Of a stretch of 64,000 nt of DNA, positions 61,196 to 64,000 are shown in pieces. Source of the DNA: Epiperipatus broadwayi (lineage: Eukaryota; Onychophora; Udeonychophora; Euonychophora; Peripatidae); contig JAQFVV010012535.1 in NCBI GenBank assembly GCA_028023455.1, positions 2,664,001-2,728,000 on the forward strand, written 5' to 3'. Positions within the stretch are counted from its first letter, which is position 1; the number at the start of each line of letters is the position of its first letter. The translations under genes were made by a program, and so were the position numbers. The notes beneath the pieces were generated by a model, which saw only the letters and a program-made list of their open reading frames with translations, had not been told where the DNA came from and did no database searches.

Positions 61196-62016
61196 AAATA
61201 ATGGAAGTGATTTTTTTATTTATCAAACTTTAGCTTTAGTTAAATCAGATTATTTTTAACGTAAAGAAACGTTTATAAAATGAATATCTAAGCAGGGCTA
61301 TTACAAGTAATTGGAAAATACTTACAAATTCTGTACATAATAATGGATGGACATTGTACATAATAATGGATGGACAGAGTTATGACATATATAAATTGGC
61401 ATAATTTCAATACACCATATGTTGTTATTGATTTACTTAACATGCACATCAGAAATTAATAAAAAAAACACTTTCTAAATTTTTATGCTTTGCAGTTTTT
61501 TTATTGCTTTTATGTGGACAAGCATAATCATTTTAGTTACTACTCCTGTTTCATAAGTCTTCAATTAACACTTTATTTAATGGTAAATTTAAATGGAATA
61601 ATATTCTGATTGCAAGATGACTACAAAATAGAGCTATTTTAGTGAGTATAAAAAAGTAATTGTGGGGGACTTCTGGGGTAAGAATCGTACAGCTTTTTGT
61701 AAAGAAAAGTATTGCAATAAATGTACATTTTTATATATAAAATGTGGATTTTTGTACATGAAAACATAAGATCTCCTGAAAATAAACCCTCCAGCTTTTG
61801 GAGCAAAAATAAATATAAGACTGGGTCTTGTTTTGGGTGAAATATGGTAATGATTAATGTTCTCCAGAGAGTTGAATATTTTGAATTATATAATTTAATA
61901 GATTGTTTTGTTTTAATAACTGATAGAAATAGAGATTAATTCCATGTAAACAGACCTAAAATTCATTTACTAATTGTGTATCCTAAAGCTAAACCACTTT
62001 CTCCATTAACATATAC
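61196..62016. other. AT-rich interval, no gene seen
   Basis: A short duplicated phrase (TGTACATAATAATGGATGGACA, about 61335-61378) and otherwise nothing. Confidence 0.5.
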
Positions 62017-62497
62017 CAGGGATGGGCAAACAGCGGCCCTTAGGTCATCTGCAGCCCACAAAGACAGTCAGAAAAAATTCATCTTGAACCAAGATTTCTT
62101 TCCAGTATGCAATTGAAGATTTGTTTTATATTTTCCATTAGGATGACTATGTCAATACACACGCACATAGTAGCTACAATGTGCAGTGCTTTTCCAGTTG
62201 ATCTGGTTAATTTTAATTTTGTTTTTGCAACAGTAAATATATAAATTTCCATTTTTAGTGAAACCATGAATCCTCTAAAAAACATAAAATGGTAATGAAT
62301 GTCATGTGTTTGATGAAGAATAAACAGACAAATATTTCTTTGGTAAGACAGGGTATAAAGCAGTGTGTTTATTGTGTCATAAAAAAGGTGTGGTCCTCTG
62401 CTAACCTCCGTTTCCACAAAGTGGTCCCTGGTGTGGCCCTCTGCTAACCTCTGCTTCTACAAAGTGGCCTCTGAACCAAAATAATTGCCCACCTCTG
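62017..62497. mobile_element. hAT-like non-autonomous DNA transposon (MITE), 481 bp
   Basis: The left end is CAGGGATGGGCAAACAGCGG; the right end is AATTGCCCACCTCTG, whose complement CAGAGGTGGGCAA matches the left terminal inverted repeat. Flanking 8-mers ACATATAC and ACCTATAC (7/8) fit the 8-bp TSD of hAT elements. The CAGxGGTGGGCAAAC terminus is common among animal hAT families. No transposase is encoded. The right part contains a 43-bp tandem duplication (62389-62474, GTGTGGCCCTCTGCTAACCT). Confidence 0.8.
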
Positions 62498-64000
62498 ACC
62501 TATACAGTTATACAATTCCATACTAGAGCAAAATCTTTTTCGATACTCTCTTAAATGAAATAAAAGAGAGGACAGAATTCATTAATCTTTTCAATGATCA
62601 AATAGTAAATGTTTGAATAGTTGTTTATAAATGTTAATTTTTTATCTAAAACAAATAATATTTGTGTAAAATCAGTATGTTTTAATGTTATAAAATTGAG
62701 TCTTGATAGTAATAGTAAAATATAGATCATATACACTACTGTTAATGCGCAATACATAAACAGTCTTTTATTTTATTGCACCGTTTTTAATTTTTTTTTG
62801 TTTTTAAATACAATTTTCCCTTTTTTTAAGAATTGAAATAAATAAATTGAATATTGACCAATACAAATTTCAGCCTATCAGCTGGACAAACACTCAATTT
62901 GGTGTAGCATCATAGCTGCATCATTGATGTGCATGTGTGCATACTGTACTTGACTGTATGTAAAATGTAAAATAGGGATATGTGAAAATCTTAAAGTCAC
63001 AATATTGTGTCATCATCAGGTTCTTGGGCTCAACATTACTATTATACGTAAGGGATTTATTTAAAATATTTGTATTTTAAAGCAGGTAAAGCTTATTATT
63101 GATTTTGTTATTACAGGTAAAGCTTTTTATTAATTTTGTTATTACATATTAATTTTAAATTTATAGACGGACTAGCATAGCTCTTAAAATAAAATAATGT
63201 TTTTAACATAACATTAAAAGAAAGATAAATCTGTTAAAGAGAAATAATGGATAGCAATGCAAAATGTAATAAATATTTGATAAATTCCAATATTATGAAC
63301 AATAGATGACAGTTGCATAATACTTATAAACATTTAAACAGAAAGAAGCTGGAGACAGAATTTCATCAAGTAAATTATTAAAGTGAAATAGCACTAGAAG
63401 AAGCAGCTTGGTTGTGCACAAGATAATCTTTCATTTCTGTCAAATAATTGTACTTCGAAATGAATCAATACATGTTTTGAGAAAAGTATTATTGTGCTAG
63501 AACACAATGAGAAAAAATTGTTTGTAATGTTTATGGTTCATATTTTGTTATTCCAGTTACAACTGATTTCTGTAACCAAAAAGTTTTTTTTTAAAAAATG
63601 CAATATAGTGTAACAGTCATATTTGTACACTCATGCAACAAAATCCAGAGTTTTGGCAATTTTTTTCAAAGCTGATCTAGATGAGGGGTTGAGATGTCAA
63701 ATCATATCACATCTCAACTCCTTCACCAATGCTGATGAATGACATATTTGAAGCTACACTCAGATTCTTTTAATTTGTGTGCTGGCAATAGCAAAGGGTG
63801 GAGCAAAAGACTCATGGATGAATTAACTCCTATAGCTATGACTCAACTAAACACACACATCTATGGCTTATGAAGTAACTCATAATTGGATAAACAAACC
63901 CAGAATGTTAATGCATAGTTACATAATTCATTTAAATAAATTAGAATTAATGATTTGAATGGATTGAAATCAATTATGAAAAAGTATGTTAAACAATATT
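62498..64000. other. AT-rich interval, no gene seen
   Basis: One small tandem duplication at about 63084-63146 (GGTAAAGCTT...TTTTGTTATTACA, two copies). Otherwise no supported feature. Confidence 0.5.

Overview
This 64 kb window is eukaryotic, very AT-rich, and made almost entirely of repeats. I see no host protein-coding gene, rRNA or canonical tRNA gene. Long (TA)n, (AAT)n and (CA)n microsatellites, GIY-YIG Penelope-like elements (PLEs), Ty3-like long terminal repeat (LTR) elements, a hAT-type non-autonomous DNA element and a SINE-like family together suggest an invertebrate. A cephalopod mollusc is my best guess from general knowledge of repeat content; the sequence does not prove it.

Layout. 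1-6966: AT-rich background with microsatellites, a foldback repeat and copies of a SINE-like family (family A). 6967-12184: LTR element E3 (+), with a very long 5' LTR, a primer-binding-site (PBS) motif, a short intact gag-like ORF and the start of the 3' LTR, cut by a 500-N gap (12185-12684). 12685-16452: element E6 (-), with a coiled-coil gag-like ORF, a tandem array of PBS/LTR junctions, and a 2.57 kb LTR containing three minisatellites. 17187-24880: complete element E1 (-), 2.7 kb LTRs around a broken gag. 24881-27080: two 5'-truncated PLE copies head to head. 28025-34560: PLE fragments, a 395-bp repeat cluster, and a second head-to-head PLE pair (29690-34095) that appears nested inside an older PLE. 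34908-36580: a further LTR and PBS. 36581-44058: complete element E2 (+), a diverged relative of E1. 44098-44811: complex foldback. 44867-51476: element E5 (+), with a broken gag containing a recognisable capsid region. 51527-52020: 3' end of a LINE with a duplicated tail. 52715-58052: element E4 (-), two large near-identical LTRs around only 0.7 kb, with a perfect 4-bp target-site duplication (TSD). 59150-61195: inverted array of family A. 62017-62497: hAT-like MITE with an 8-bp TSD (7/8).

The most interesting signal is the crowd of long-LTR elements that carry gag and no recognisable polymerase, plus one (E4) with no ORF at all. They resemble the gag-only LTR elements (TR-GAG) and large LTR elements without coding capacity (LARD) described mainly in plants. 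Three share a Gag C-terminal tail (YxPPDPG). Five of the seven LTR insertions abut (TA)n tracts. They would need reverse transcriptase and integrase from elsewhere. PLE reverse transcriptases are present here but are damaged and are not expected to serve LTR elements.
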